From positions 30,694-94,693 of the forward strand of contig NZ_JASKMT010000022.1 in assembly GCF_030124175.1 (NCBI RefSeq): DNA of 64,000 nt, in the 5' to 3' direction. A program made the position numbers and the translations under genes. Within the stretch, counting starts at the first letter, position 1; each line of letters begins with the position of its first letter. Below the pieces are notes generated by a model, which was not told the DNA's origin, did not search any database, and worked only from the letters and a program-made list of their open reading frames with translations. The stretch comes from Streptomyces sp. 549. Its GTDB lineage: Bacteria > Actinomycetota > Actinomycetes > Streptomycetales > Streptomycetaceae. Positions 25,341-34,033 of this stretch are shown here, piece by piece.

Positions 25341-26549
25341 TCAGGTTCGCACTTCGAGCAGCGGGACGAGCTGCTCGGCCGGGGTGAGGGACCCGTGCAT
25401 GCCGACGAGGGCGGACTCGTTGGGTTCGGTGCGGGTGGCGACGACGGCCGCGGTGCCGTCCATCGCCACCACGACGTCGCCGATGCGGTCGTACACGCGG
25501 TCGTCGACGCCCTTGCCGGGCAGGCCGAACCAGCCCAGCTCGATGGCCTCGTCCCGGGTGGCGACCCACGCCTGGTCGGCGAGCACCTCGCGCCAGACGG
25601 CGTACACGTCGCGGGCGGCGCCGGGAACGGCGTAGAGGTGCCGGGCGCGGCCCTCACCGCCGAGGCGCCGGACGCCGGCGCTCAGTTCCCAGTCCTCGTC
25701 GAAGTCGAAGCGGTGCGCGTCGCCCGGCGGCACGTCGACCATGCCGTGGTCGGCGGTGACGTACAGCGCGGAGCGCGGCGGCAGTTGCTCGGCGAGGCGC
25801 TGCGCCAGGCGGTCGACGTGGGCGAGCTGGCCGCGCCAGGCGTCGGAGTCCACACCGTGGCGGTGGCCGTTGCCGTCCAGCTCGGCGTAGTACGTGTAGA
25901 CCAGCGCCCGGTCCCCGGCGCCCAAGCGGTCCGCGGCCAGGTCCATGCGCTCCTCGCCGGTGAGCCGGCCGAAGAAGGTGCCGCCGGACAGCGCGACGCG
26001 GGTGAGCGGGGTGGTCTCGAAGTGCGGGGCCGACACCTGGCAGGTGGCGACGCCTGCGGCGTGCGCCTGCTGGAAGACGGTCGGGTAGGGCTGCCAGACG
26101 TGGGGGTCCGTCCACGGCTGCCAGCGGAGCTGGTTCATCAGCCCGCCGGTGTCGGGGTCGAGCACGGTGTACCCGGGCAGCCCGTGCGCGGCGGGGGTGA
26201 GGCCGGTGCCGACGGAGGCGAGCGAGGTGGCCGTGGTGGACGGGAATCCGGACGTGATGGGGGTGCCCGCGCCGCCTCCCGAGGTGGCCAGCAGCGAGGT
26301 GAGGAACGGCGCCTGGGCGGGGTGGTCCCGCAGGATGTGCCAGCCGAGCCCGTCGACGAGGAAGACGCAGACCCGGTCGGCCGGCTCGATGGCCAGGCGG
26401 GCCGCGTGGCCGGGCACGTGCTGCCCGGCGGCGATGGTCGGCAGCAGGTCGGCGAGCGAGGCGTCGCCGTAGCGGGGCGCGGGGGCGCTGCGCGGGTCGA
26501 GGGGTTCGGGATCGGGCAGCGGCGCTCCCGGGGCTGCGGGGGGTGCCAT
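25341..26549 (-). CDS. Alkaline phosphatase superfamily (type I phosphodiesterase/NPP-like) protein
   Basis: A 402 aa enzyme of the nucleotide pyrophosphatase/phosphodiesterase type. The metal sites are visible: VCVFLVDGLGW near residue 60, a nucleophile Thr in GFPSTTATSLASVGTG, YYAELDGNGHRHG, and YVTADHGMVDVP. No signal peptide or membrane helix is present, so it is probably cytoplasmic. The substrate is not evident. Its ATG overlaps the DUF5998 stop by one base (TGATG at 26549), showing translational coupling. Confidence 0.9.
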   Translation of the reverse strand: MAPPAAPGAPLPDPEPLDPRSAPAPRYGDASLADLLPTIAAGQHVPGHAARLAIEPADRVCVFLVDGLGWHILRDHPAQAPFLTSLLATSGGGAGTPITSGFPSTTATSLASVGTGLTPAAHGLPGYTVLDPDTGGLMNQLRWQPWTDPHVWQPYPTVFQQAHAAGVATCQVSAPHFETTPLTRVALSGGTFFGRLTGEERMDLAADRLGAGDRALVYTYYAELDGNGHRHGVDSDAWRGQLAHVDRLAQRLAEQLPPRSALYVTADHGMVDVPPGDAHRFDFDEDWELSAGVRRLGGEGRARHLYAVPGAARDVYAVWREVLADQAWVATRDEAIELGWFGLPGKGVDDRVYDRIGDVVVAMDGTAAVVATRTEPNESALVGMHGSLTPAEQLVPLLEVRT

Positions 26550-27133
26550 CAGCGGGACGTCACCGTCGCCTCGGACAGCGCCTGGGCGAAGGAGAGCGCC
26601 TGGCGCACGGTGTCCGGGCCGTCGCCGGCCTCGCTGACCCGCAGGGAGAGGTCGTCCGCGGTGGTGGACCCGGTGTAGCCGTGGTCGGCATCGCAGTTGG
26701 GGTCGCCGCAGGCGGCCGGTTCCAGGTCGATGCGGCTGACCGCGCCCCAGCCGATGGTGAGGACCACCTCGCGGGGCAGCGTGCCGGGGGTGTACGACTC
26801 CGGGTTCGCGACCACCCGGCTCAGCACCACCGAGGAGATGCGGTCCAGCTTCACCGACTCGGTGGAGGTGGTGGCGTAGGGCACGGAGGCGTCGCCGTCG
26901 GCGGCCTGCTCGTCGGTGTGGCTGACGATGAACCGGGTGCCGGTCAGCACCAGCACGGTGACATGGCGGCGCACCTCGTTGGAGTCGAAGGTCGTCTCCT
27001 GGTGCACGACGTAGGAGGCGACCGGTTCTCCGCCGACCGCGACCTCCACCGCCTCGGCCACGAGGGCGGGGTAGTAGCCACTGCGCTCGATCGCCGTACG
27101 CAGTCCCTGCGTCGTCGTTCCGGTCTTCGCCAT
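26549..27133 (-). CDS. DUF5998 family protein
   Basis: A 194 aa soluble protein of a family restricted to actinomycetes. The start MAKTGTTTQGLRTAIERSGYYPALVAEAVEVAVGGEPV, the middle VSHTDEQAADGDASVPYATTSTESVKLDRI and CGDPNCDADHGYTG are the family hallmarks. No catalytic motif is recognised; the CGDPNC may bind metal. Its stop overlaps the start of the phosphodiesterase gene. The upstream GNAT/acyl-CoA synthetase gene ends 29 bp before it. Confidence 0.85.
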   Translation of the reverse strand: MAKTGTTTQGLRTAIERSGYYPALVAEAVEVAVGGEPVASYVVHQETTFDSNEVRRHVTVLVLTGTRFIVSHTDEQAADGDASVPYATTSTESVKLDRISSVVLSRVVANPESYTPGTLPREVVLTIGWGAVSRIDLEPAACGDPNCDADHGYTGSTTADDLSLRVSEAGDGPDTVRQALSFAQALSEATVTSR

Positions 27134-27162
27134 GCGGCCCATCCTACGGGGACGGGGAGGTG

Positions 27163-29880
27163 TCAGTACGCGGGCAGACGGCGCGGGCCGAGGTCGGTGG
27201 TGGCCGCTGGCGGGGCCAGGCGCACCGCCGCGCCGAGCACGGCGAGCCCGTGCGGGGCGACGACGACCGGCTCCAGCTCTACCGAGACGATCTGCGGGTG
27301 GTCGTCGACGAGCAGCGACACCCGCAGCAGCAGGTCCTCCAGCGCGGCGGTGTCCACCGGCTGGGAGCCACGCCAGCCGAACAGCATGGGCGCGGTGCGG
27401 ATGCCGCGGACCAGCCCGGCGGCCTCCCGGTCGGTGACGGGGACCAGCCGGTAGGCGAGGTCGCCGAGCAGCTCCGAGGGCGGCCCGGCCAGCCCGAAGG
27501 ACAGCACCGCGCCGATGGAGGGGTCCACCGCGGCCCGCACCACGGTGTCCACGCCGCGCGGCGCCATGGCCTGCACGACAGGCCGCAGCTCCTGCGCGGT
27601 GCCCAGGGTGGTGGTCAGTTCGGCGTGGACGCGGCGCAGCGCGGGCTCGCCGGCGAGGTCGAGGCGGACCGCGCCGAGGTCGGCCCGGTCCTTGAGGTGC
27701 GGCGCGGTGGTCTTCAGCGCCACCGGGTAGCCGAGCGAGGCCGCCGCCGCCGCGGCGGCGTCGGCGTCGGGGGCGGGGACCGCCGGGGAGACGTGGATGC
27801 CGTAGCCGCCGAGCAGGGCGGCGGTGTCGGCGGCGCCGAGCGGGACACTGCGGGAGCGGTCGGCGGCCGGGGCCCTGGCCGGGTCCAGCCCGGCGGAGCG
27901 CAGGGCGCTGGTGATCAGCTCGGCCGCCGCGGTCTCCGCCACGTCGTGGTCGGGGACCCGGCCGGGAGTGGCCGCGTCGGCCTGCCACTGCGCGTAGCGC
28001 ACGGCCTCCGCGAGGGCCCGCACGGCGCGCTCGGGGGCGGGGAAGGAGGGGATGCGGCGTTCGCTGAGCGCGGCGTCCAGCCCTTCGATGGCCAGATGGG
28101 CGACGGAGACCGGCTTGCCCGATCCGGCGGCGGCCGACTGGAGCGCGTCGGCGAGCTCACCGGCCTGCCAGGCGTCGACCCAGGGGATCGCGGTGACGAC
28201 GACGGCGTCCGTGCCGGGGTCTGCCAGCGCGGCGGCCAGTGCCTGCCGGAAGTCCTCCGGTGCGGCGGAGGAGGTCAGGTCCACCACCTGGGCGGGTTGC
28301 AGGCCCTGGGCGAGGCAGGCGTCGTAGGTGAGCAGGCCGAGCGACTCGGCGTTGCCGAGCGTGGTGACCCTCGGTCCGGCGGGCAGCGGCTGGAAGGCGA
28401 GCTGGACGCCGGTGTCGACGAGTTCGGTGACGGTGTCGACGAGCAGCACGCCGGCCTGCCGCAGCAGCACCGACACGGTGGCGTCCGGGGTGCGGCTGGC
28501 GGGGACGGCGTGGCCGGGCGGCGGCGCGCTGCCGCTGTGCCGGGCGCCCTTGACCACGACGACCGGCTTGCGCACGGCGGTGCGCTTGACGAGCCGGGTG
28601 AACTTGCGGGGGTTGCCGATGGACTCCAGGTACATCAGGACCACGTCGGTGTCCGGGTCGTCGTCCCAGTACTGCAGCACGTCGTTGCCGGAGACGTCGG
28701 CGCGGTTGCCGGCGGCGACGAACGAGGACAGCCCGGCGCCGCGGCGGTGCAGTCCGGCGAGCAGGGCGATGGCGATCGCCCCTGACTGGGTGAACAGCCC
28801 GATCCGGCCGCGTTCGGGGGTCTCCGGGGAGAGCGTCGCGTTGAGGCGTACCGCGGGTGAGGTGTTGAGCAGGCCGAAGGCGTTGGGGCCGATGATCCGC
28901 ATGCCGTAGGAGCGGGCGCGGCGGACGAGTTCACGCTGCTCGGCCCGGTCGAAGTCGGCGGACAGTACGACGAGCCCCTGCACGCCGTGCTCACCGCAGT
29001 CGGTGACGACGGGGCCGACCTGGTCGGCAGGGACGGCGAGCACCGCGAGGTCGACGGGTTCGGGGATGTCGCGCACCGAGCGGTGGGCGGACACGCCGGG
29101 CACGCCGTCGAGCGCGGTCGCGCCGGGTTCCAGGCGGTGGTTGACGGCGTAGGTGCGGCCGGTGAAGCCGGCGGTGCGCAGCGACTCCAGCACCGAGCGG
29201 CCGGCGCCGCCGGGGCTGCGGCCGGCGCCGATGACGGCGACCGAGCGGGGGGCGAGCAGCCGCTGCACCGAGTGCGCCTCGGCGCGCTGCTCGCGGGCGC
29301 GCATGACGGCCAGCGACTCGGCGGTGGGTTCGAGGTCGAGGTCGAGATGGACCGAGCCGTCCTCGAAGCTGCGCTTCTGGGAGTAGCCGGCGTCGGTGAA
29401 GACCTTGATCATCTTGCTGTTGGCGGGCAGCACCTCGGCGGTGAAGCGGCGCACGCCGCGTTCACGGGCGCAGGCCGCGATGTGCTCCAGCAGGGTGGAG
29501 GCGACGCCGCGTCCCTGGTGGGCGTCCTGGACGAGGAACGCCACCTCGGCGTTGTCGGCGGGCGCGGACGCCGGGCGGCCAGCGGCGTCGATGCGGTCGT
29601 AGCGCACGGTGGCGATGAACTCGCCGCCGACGGTGACGGCGAGGCCGACCCGGTCGACGTAGTCGTGGTGGGTGAAGCGGCGTACGTCGCGGTCCGACAG
29701 GCGGGGGTAGGGCGCGAAGAAGCGGTAGTACTTCGACTCGTCCGACACCTGCTCGTAGAAGCTGACGAGGCGGCCCGCGTCATCGGGGGTGATCGGCCGG
29801 ATCGTGGCCGTCCCTCCGTCGCGCAGCACCACGTCGGCTTCCCAGTGGGTCGGGTAGGCACGCTCCGGGGCTGGCTGCAT
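27163..29880 (-). CDS. GNAT acetyltransferase fused to an NDP-forming acyl-CoA synthetase-like module
   Basis: A 905 aa protein acetyltransferase candidate of the Pat/PatA type, with the reversed actinobacterial domain order. The GNAT domain is at about residues 15-185, with the acetyl-CoA loop VQDAHQGRGVASTLLEHI. Then follow a CoA-binding Rossmann domain (VAVIGAGRSPGGAGRSVLESL), succinyl-CoA-ligase-like domains (IIGPNAFGLLNT, LFTQSGAIAIALLAGL, VAAGNRADVSGNDVLQYW) and an ATP-grasp-like part (YPVALKTTAPHLKDRADLG). The SHTG-type phospho-His motif of active synthetases appears replaced by PGHAV near residue 440. It probably acetylates lysines of acyl-CoA synthetases and senses acyl-CoA. Confidence 0.9.
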   Translation of the reverse strand: MQPAPERAYPTHWEADVVLRDGGTATIRPITPDDAGRLVSFYEQVSDESKYYRFFAPYPRLSDRDVRRFTHHDYVDRVGLAVTVGGEFIATVRYDRIDAAGRPASAPADNAEVAFLVQDAHQGRGVASTLLEHIAACARERGVRRFTAEVLPANSKMIKVFTDAGYSQKRSFEDGSVHLDLDLEPTAESLAVMRAREQRAEAHSVQRLLAPRSVAVIGAGRSPGGAGRSVLESLRTAGFTGRTYAVNHRLEPGATALDGVPGVSAHRSVRDIPEPVDLAVLAVPADQVGPVVTDCGEHGVQGLVVLSADFDRAEQRELVRRARSYGMRIIGPNAFGLLNTSPAVRLNATLSPETPERGRIGLFTQSGAIAIALLAGLHRRGAGLSSFVAAGNRADVSGNDVLQYWDDDPDTDVVLMYLESIGNPRKFTRLVKRTAVRKPVVVVKGARHSGSAPPPGHAVPASRTPDATVSVLLRQAGVLLVDTVTELVDTGVQLAFQPLPAGPRVTTLGNAESLGLLTYDACLAQGLQPAQVVDLTSSAAPEDFRQALAAALADPGTDAVVVTAIPWVDAWQAGELADALQSAAAGSGKPVSVAHLAIEGLDAALSERRIPSFPAPERAVRALAEAVRYAQWQADAATPGRVPDHDVAETAAAELITSALRSAGLDPARAPAADRSRSVPLGAADTAALLGGYGIHVSPAVPAPDADAAAAAAASLGYPVALKTTAPHLKDRADLGAVRLDLAGEPALRRVHAELTTTLGTAQELRPVVQAMAPRGVDTVVRAAVDPSIGAVLSFGLAGPPSELLGDLAYRLVPVTDREAAGLVRGIRTAPMLFGWRGSQPVDTAALEDLLLRVSLLVDDHPQIVSVELEPVVVAPHGLAVLGAAVRLAPPAATTDLGPRRLPAY

Positions 29881-30060
29881 GGGCACAGCGTACGGGCCGC
29901 GGCCGGGTGCCGGACCGGGCCGCGACCCGTACGCGGCGGGTGTCCCAGTTCGCGGACGCGGGTGCGTGGCAGGCTTCCGGGACGGCAGAGTGCGGGGAAG
30001 GACCACGCGCCCCTCCGTGCGAAACTGGTCTAGACAACTCTCCGAATGAAGGGCAACACC

Positions 30061-30342
30061 ATGGCTGAGCGCCGCGTCTCCGTCGGCTGGCCCGAGGGCC
30101 TGCACGCCCGTCCCGCCTCCATCTTCGTTCGCGCCGCGACCGCCGCCGGCGTGCCCGTCACCATCGCCAAGAAGGACGGCGACCCCGTCAACGCCGCCTC
30201 GATGCTGGCCGTGCTCGGCCTGGGCGCCGAGGGTGGCGAGGAGGTCGTACTGGCCTCCGACGCCGAGGGTGCGGACGCCGCGCTGGACCGCCTGGCGAAG
30301 CTGGTGGCCGAAGGGCTGGAGGAGCTCCCCGAATCGGTCTGA
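30061..30342 (+). CDS. ptsH: HPr phosphocarrier protein of the PTS
   Basis: A 93 aa phosphocarrier that passes phosphate from enzyme I to sugar-specific EIIA domains. The active site H15 lies in EGLHARPAS, and a serine at position 47 (NAASMLAVLGLGA) occupies the regulatory-serine site. Length is normal. ATG 30061 is preferred over the in-frame ATG 30046 because AAGGG lies about seven bases upstream and the protein then starts as other HPrs do. A perfect hairpin terminator follows. No other PTS gene is adjacent. Confidence 0.95.
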   Translation: MAERRVSVGWPEGLHARPASIFVRAATAAGVPVTIAKKDGDPVNAASMLAVLGLGAEGGEEVVLASDAEGADAALDRLAKLVAEGLEELPESV

Positions 30343-30385
30343 GCACCCCGCCCGGCACTCCCCCGGCACCCGGGGGAGCCGGCAG

Positions 30386-30427
30386 CGGCAAAAGGCGGCG
30401 GAGCAGGTGCTCCGCCGCCTTTTGCCG
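30386..30427. terminator. Hairpin terminator after ptsH
   Basis: Twenty-base arms (30386-30405 and 30408-30427) are perfectly complementary; the outer part reads GGCAAAAGG/CCTTTTGCC. The T4 tract near the end of the right arm helps termination in the plus direction. Confidence 0.88.
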
Positions 30428-30505
30428 TAACACGTCAGGCGCCATTCGGAATTCGACAGCGTGAATTGCCTCCCCCGCCCCGCAGACCTTTGTATACAGC
30501 GCCTG

Positions 30506-31192
30506 TTAATCGCGGGCGCGCGCGGTGTTTACAGCAGGTTTCAAAGTCCTCACAGCCGCCGGGCGCGGGAGGCGGCGAATTACCGGGAATCGCTCCACCT
30601 GGGCCGCCGCCAGCGCCCTGGCGCGCTCGGCGTCCCGGCGGGCGACGGCATCCACCATCGCGCCGTGCTCCTGCCACACCGCCGCGGCCCGCGGCGGCGG
30701 ATCGACCACCTCGGGTGAGTACATCCACACGGTCTTGCGGCGCAGCTGGGTCAGCAGCGCGGCCAGGCTGGGACTGTCCGACGCCTGGGCCAGCGTCTCG
30801 TGGAACCAGTCGCCGAGCGGGCGCAGGTCCGACAACTGGCCGTGCGCCGCCCGCTGGCGCCCCAGCCGCACCAGCCCGCGCAGCACCTTCAGATGTGCGT
30901 CGGAGCGCCGCTGCGCGGCCCGTGCGGCGCCCAGCGGCTCCAGCAGGGCGCGGATGTCGAGCAGGTCGGCGGCCTCCCGCTCGGTCGGCTCCGCCACACA
31001 CGCGCCGGCATGCCTGCGGGTGGTCACGAAGCCCTCGGACTCCAGCGTGCGCAGCGCCTCGCGGACCGGCACCCGGGAGACGCCGTAACGGCGGGCCAAC
31101 TGCTCCTCGGTGAGCCGCGCGCCCGGCGGGAACACGCCGGAGACGATTTCGTCGCGAATCGCAGTGCATACCGTGTGCGCGGAAACGCGCAT
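30506..31192 (-). CDS. GntR/FadR-family transcriptional regulator
   Basis: A 228 aa repressor-type protein. The N-terminal winged helix spans about residues 5-72 (IRDEIVSGVFPPGARLTEEQLARRYGVSRVPVREALRTLESEGFV). The C-terminal FCD domain of helices runs from about 85 to 210 with DLLDIRALLEPLGAA and FHETLAQASDSPSL. Ligand unknown. ATG 31192 has GGAGG eight bases upstream. The spacer before it carries two GGGA(A)TCACG direct repeats (about 31210-31235), which could be its own operator. Confidence 0.9.
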   Translation of the reverse strand: MRVSAHTVCTAIRDEIVSGVFPPGARLTEEQLARRYGVSRVPVREALRTLESEGFVTTRRHAGACVAEPTEREAADLLDIRALLEPLGAARAAQRRSDAHLKVLRGLVRLGRQRAAHGQLSDLRPLGDWFHETLAQASDSPSLAALLTQLRRKTVWMYSPEVVDPPPRAAAVWQEHGAMVDAVARRDAERARALAAAQVERFPVIRRLPRPAAVRTLKPAVNTARARD

Positions 31193-31361
31193 GGTCCGAC
31201 CTCCGGCGTGATCCCATGACCCCGTGATTCCCACGATTTCTGGTGGCGTCGCAGAACCGAACTGTATTCCATTCACCGGTTAATTCCGATCCCGGGACCG
31301 GATGCGGCGGAAAAGGAACGGCCCGGCGGACGCGGGAGGACCGGCTCCCGGGGCAGGCGCA

Positions 31362-31395
31362 CGAGGACCCCCGGCACGGATGCCGGGGGTCCTCG
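31362..31395 (-). terminator. Hairpin terminator after the M23 peptidase gene
   Basis: Perfect 15-bp arms (31362-31376 and 31381-31395) with a four-base loop. It lies 72 bases downstream of the M23 stop codon. Confidence 0.85.
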
Positions 31396-31467
31396 GGTGG
31401 GGTGCGGCGGGTCAGGTCGCCGCTGCGCGTGCCCCTGGGGGCACGGCGGCCGGGTGGGCCGCGGGGC

Positions 31468-32247
31468 TCAGACCCCGACGCCCTTGGAGCGCAGGTAGGA
31501 GACGGGGTTGACGTCCGAGCCGTACTGCGGCGAGGTGCGGGCCTCGAAGTGCAGGTGCGGGCCGGTGGAGTTGCCGGTGGAACCGACCTTGCCTATCTGG
31601 TGGCCGGAAGTCACCGCCTGGCCGACGCGGACGTCCATGGCCGACAGGTGGCCGTACTGGGTGTAGCGGCCGTCGCTGTGCCGGATGACGACGTTGTTGC
31701 CGTAGGCACCGCCCCAGCCGGCCTCGACGACCTGGCCGGCGCCGACCGCGCGCACCGGGGTGCCGGAGGCGGCGGCGAAGTCCACACCGCTGTGGCTGCC
31801 GGAGGACCACATGGCGCCACCGGAGCGGTACTGGGTGGTGACGGGCGCGGACACGGGGGCGACGAAGCCCTTGGGGGCGGCGCGCTTGGCGGACCGTGCG
31901 GACGCCTGCTGGGTCCGGCTCTCCGCGGCGCGCTCCTCAGCCTTGCGCTTGGCGTCAGCCTTGCGCTTCTCCTCCGCCTTGCGCTTCTCAGCGGACTTGC
32001 GGTCCTCCGCGGCCTTGCGGGCCTCGGCGGCGCTCTTCTGTGCGGCGGCCTGGGCCTGGACGCCGTCTGCGGCGGAACCGCTGAGGGCGACCGCCCGCAG
32101 CAGGCCGGAGTCGTGAGCGGCGGTGGCGGCAGCGGCGGGGCTGACGAGTACGCCGGTCAGACCGGCGACGGTGAGTGCTCCGGCGAGGCCGGCGCGGAGG
32201 GCGCGGCTCGATCGGCCGGACTTCCCGGTGGCATGCGTAAGCGCCAT
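31468..32247 (-). CDS. Secreted M23 family metallopeptidase (cell-wall hydrolase)
   Basis: A 259 aa exported endopeptidase acting on peptidoglycan. A signal peptide covers about residues 1-42 (basic start, hydrophobic ALRAGLAGALTVAGLTGVLV, Ala-rich cleavage site). A Lys/Glu/Ala-rich coiled coil follows at about 68-115 (repeats of AEEKRKADAKRK). The LytM/M23 domain at about 130-255 holds the zinc ligands in HSGVDFAAASGTPV and HLHFE. Expression is probably controlled by the c-di-AMP riboswitch in its leader. ATG 32247 has AAAGGAG ten bases upstream. Confidence 0.94.
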   Translation of the reverse strand: MALTHATGKSGRSSRALRAGLAGALTVAGLTGVLVSPAAAATAAHDSGLLRAVALSGSAADGVQAQAAAQKSAAEARKAAEDRKSAEKRKAEEKRKADAKRKAEERAAESRTQQASARSAKRAAPKGFVAPVSAPVTTQYRSGGAMWSSGSHSGVDFAAASGTPVRAVGAGQVVEAGWGGAYGNNVVIRHSDGRYTQYGHLSAMDVRVGQAVTSGHQIGKVGSTGNSTGPHLHFEARTSPQYGSDVNPVSYLRSKGVGV

Positions 32248-32274
32248 GGCTGGCGTGCTCCTTTCCTTCCTTCA

Positions 32275-32402
32275 CGCCTACCGGGTTAGCTGACGGGTTC
32301 GGAGCAGGAAGGTCTCCTACGGGCGCCTGCGAGGAGGCTCGCCCGATTCACCCCAAGGACTTCTGATGGGTCCCCGGCTCCCTCACGGGGACTCGGCGTT
32401 CG
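32275..32402 (-). ncRNA. c-di-AMP riboswitch (ydaO/yuaA type)
   Basis: Read on the minus strand the leader of the M23 gene contains, in order, CGAACGCCGAGTCC, GCCGGGGACCCA, CTTGGGGTGAATC, CGTAGGAGACCTTCCTGCTCCGAA and CCGTCAGCTAACCCGGTAGGCG. These are the conserved blocks of the ydaO class as found before Streptomyces cell-wall hydrolase genes such as rpfA. It ends 27 bases before the start codon, so binding of c-di-AMP probably lowers expression. Boundaries are estimated from the conserved blocks. Confidence 0.92.
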
Positions 32403-32623
32403 CCGGCCGTCGGCCGCGGATGCGGTCGCTTCTGACGGGCAGCGGGATCGAAGCTAAACCGGACATCTGACCGCTACCAAACCGATCTCGGTCTTTGTCG
32501 CCCATCCCACACCTGGAGCCACCACAAAAGCGCTAAATCCGGACATAAAGCGACCCCTGATTGCCGGGATCTGCAACCAAGGGCCGCTTCCTGGGCCGTA
32601 TCCGCCACCTCCGGACGCACCGG
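32403..32623. other. Gap between the riboswitch and the M16 gene
   Basis: No gene is seen. The stretch should hold the promoter of the M23 transcript. It contains an A+T-richer patch (about 32450-32545) with several short A and T runs. No clear -35/-10 pair was identified. Confidence 0.5.
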
Positions 32624-34033
32624 CTACTGGCCGGAGACCACCGTCACCTCGCCGACGCCCAGCGCACGCACCGGGTCGGCGATCTGCTCGGCGTCACCCA
32701 CCAGGACCGTCACCAGCCGGTCCAGCGGGAAGGCGTTGACCGCCGCGGCGCTCGCCTCCACCGTGCCCGTCTCGGCGAGCAGCGCGTACAGACGGCTCTG
32801 GAAGTCGTCCGGGAGGTGCTGCTCCACCTGGTCGGCGAGCGTGCCGGCGACGGCGGCGGCCGTCTCGTAGCGCAGCGGCGCCACCCCGACCAGGTTCTGC
32901 ACCGCCACGTCGCGCTCCTCGTCCGTCAGCCCCTCGGCGGCCAGCGTCCGCAGCACCTGCCACAGGTCGGCGAGCGCCGGGCCGGTGACGTCGGTGGCCA
33001 CCGAGCCGCTGATCGCCAGCAGCGCCGCCCCGGTGCCCTCAGGCCCGGAACGCAGCACCTGGCCGAAGGCGCGCACCCCGTACGTGTAGCCCTTCTCCTC
33101 ACGCAGCACCCGGTCCAGCCGGGAGGTGAGAGTGCCGCCCAGGCAGTAGACGCCGAGGACCTGCGCCGGCCACACCCGGTCGTGCCGGTCGGCGCCGATG
33201 CGGCCGATCAGCAGCTGGGTCTGCACCGACCCGGGACGGTCGACGATGACCACGCGGGCGGCGTCGTCGGCGGTGATCGGGCTCATGGGGCGCGGCTGGG
33301 CCTCCGCCCCAGTCCACGCGCCCAGCGTCCCGCCGAGCGCCGCGTCGAGGTCGATCCCGGTGAAGTCGCCGACCACGACGACGGTGGCGGTGGCCGGACG
33401 CACATGGGCCTCGTAGAACGCCCGGACGGCCGCCGCGTCGATGCGCGAGACCGTCTCCTCGGTGCCCTGACGCGGCCGGGACATGCGGGCGCTCGGGGGG
33501 AACAGCGTGCCGGACAGTGCGATCGCGGCGCGCCGCGCCGGGTTGGCCATCTCGTGCGGGATCTCGTCGAGCCGGTTGGCGACCAGCCGCTCGATCTCGC
33601 TGTCGGGGAACGCGGGTGAGCGCAGGGCGTCGGCCAGCAGCGCCAGGGCGCGCTCCAGCCGGGACGCGGGCACCTCCAGCGACACCCGCACACCCGGGTG
33701 GTCGGCGTGCGCGTCGAGGGTGGCGCCCGCCCGCTCCAGCTCGGCGGCGAACTCCTCGGCGCTGTGCTTGTCGGTGCCCTCGCTGAGCGCGCGGGCCATC
33801 AACGTGGCGACGCCGTCCAGCCCTTCGGGCTCGGCGTCGAGCGGCGCGACCAGGTTGACCTCGACCGCGACGACCTGCTGGCCGGGGCGGTGGCAGCGCA
33901 GCACCGTCAGCCCGTTGGGCAGCGTGGAACGCTGTGGCGCGGGGAAGTCCCAGGGCTTGGGCAGGCCGCCGGCCGGCTGCGGGTGGAACTCCATGACGGG
34001 GGTGACGGGGCTGACGGGGGTCACGTCGCTCAC
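32624..34033 (-). CDS. M16 peptidase family protein, non-catalytic partner
   Basis: A 469 aa member of the pitrilysin/M16 family. The zinc motif HXXEH is missing from the place where it should stand (around LDGVATLMARALSEGTDKHSAEEF), while the rest of the fold is present, including the late RxxxY-type region LDRVLREEKGYTYGVRAF. It is therefore predicted to be the inactive subunit that helps the catalytic M16 protein encoded just upstream, as in mitochondrial processing peptidase-like heterodimers. Its GTG start overlaps the catalytic partner's stop by four bases (GTGA, 34030-34033). Confidence 0.92.
   Translation of the reverse strand: MSDVTPVSPVTPVMEFHPQPAGGLPKPWDFPAPQRSTLPNGLTVLRCHRPGQQVVAVEVNLVAPLDAEPEGLDGVATLMARALSEGTDKHSAEEFAAELERAGATLDAHADHPGVRVSLEVPASRLERALALLADALRSPAFPDSEIERLVANRLDEIPHEMANPARRAAIALSGTLFPPSARMSRPRQGTEETVSRIDAAAVRAFYEAHVRPATATVVVVGDFTGIDLDAALGGTLGAWTGAEAQPRPMSPITADDAARVVIVDRPGSVQTQLLIGRIGADRHDRVWPAQVLGVYCLGGTLTSRLDRVLREEKGYTYGVRAFGQVLRSGPEGTGAALLAISGSVATDVTGPALADLWQVLRTLAAEGLTDEERDVAVQNLVGVAPLRYETAAAVAGTLADQVEQHLPDDFQSRLYALLAETGTVEASAAAVNAFPLDRLVTVLVGDAEQIADPVRALGVGEVTVVSGQ

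Noticed and set aside
27160..30033. Long plus-strand open frames antisense to the GNAT/acyl-CoA synthetase gene
   Set aside because: Shadows of a gene with strong domain evidence; translations rich in Gly, Gln and His with no recognisable motif.
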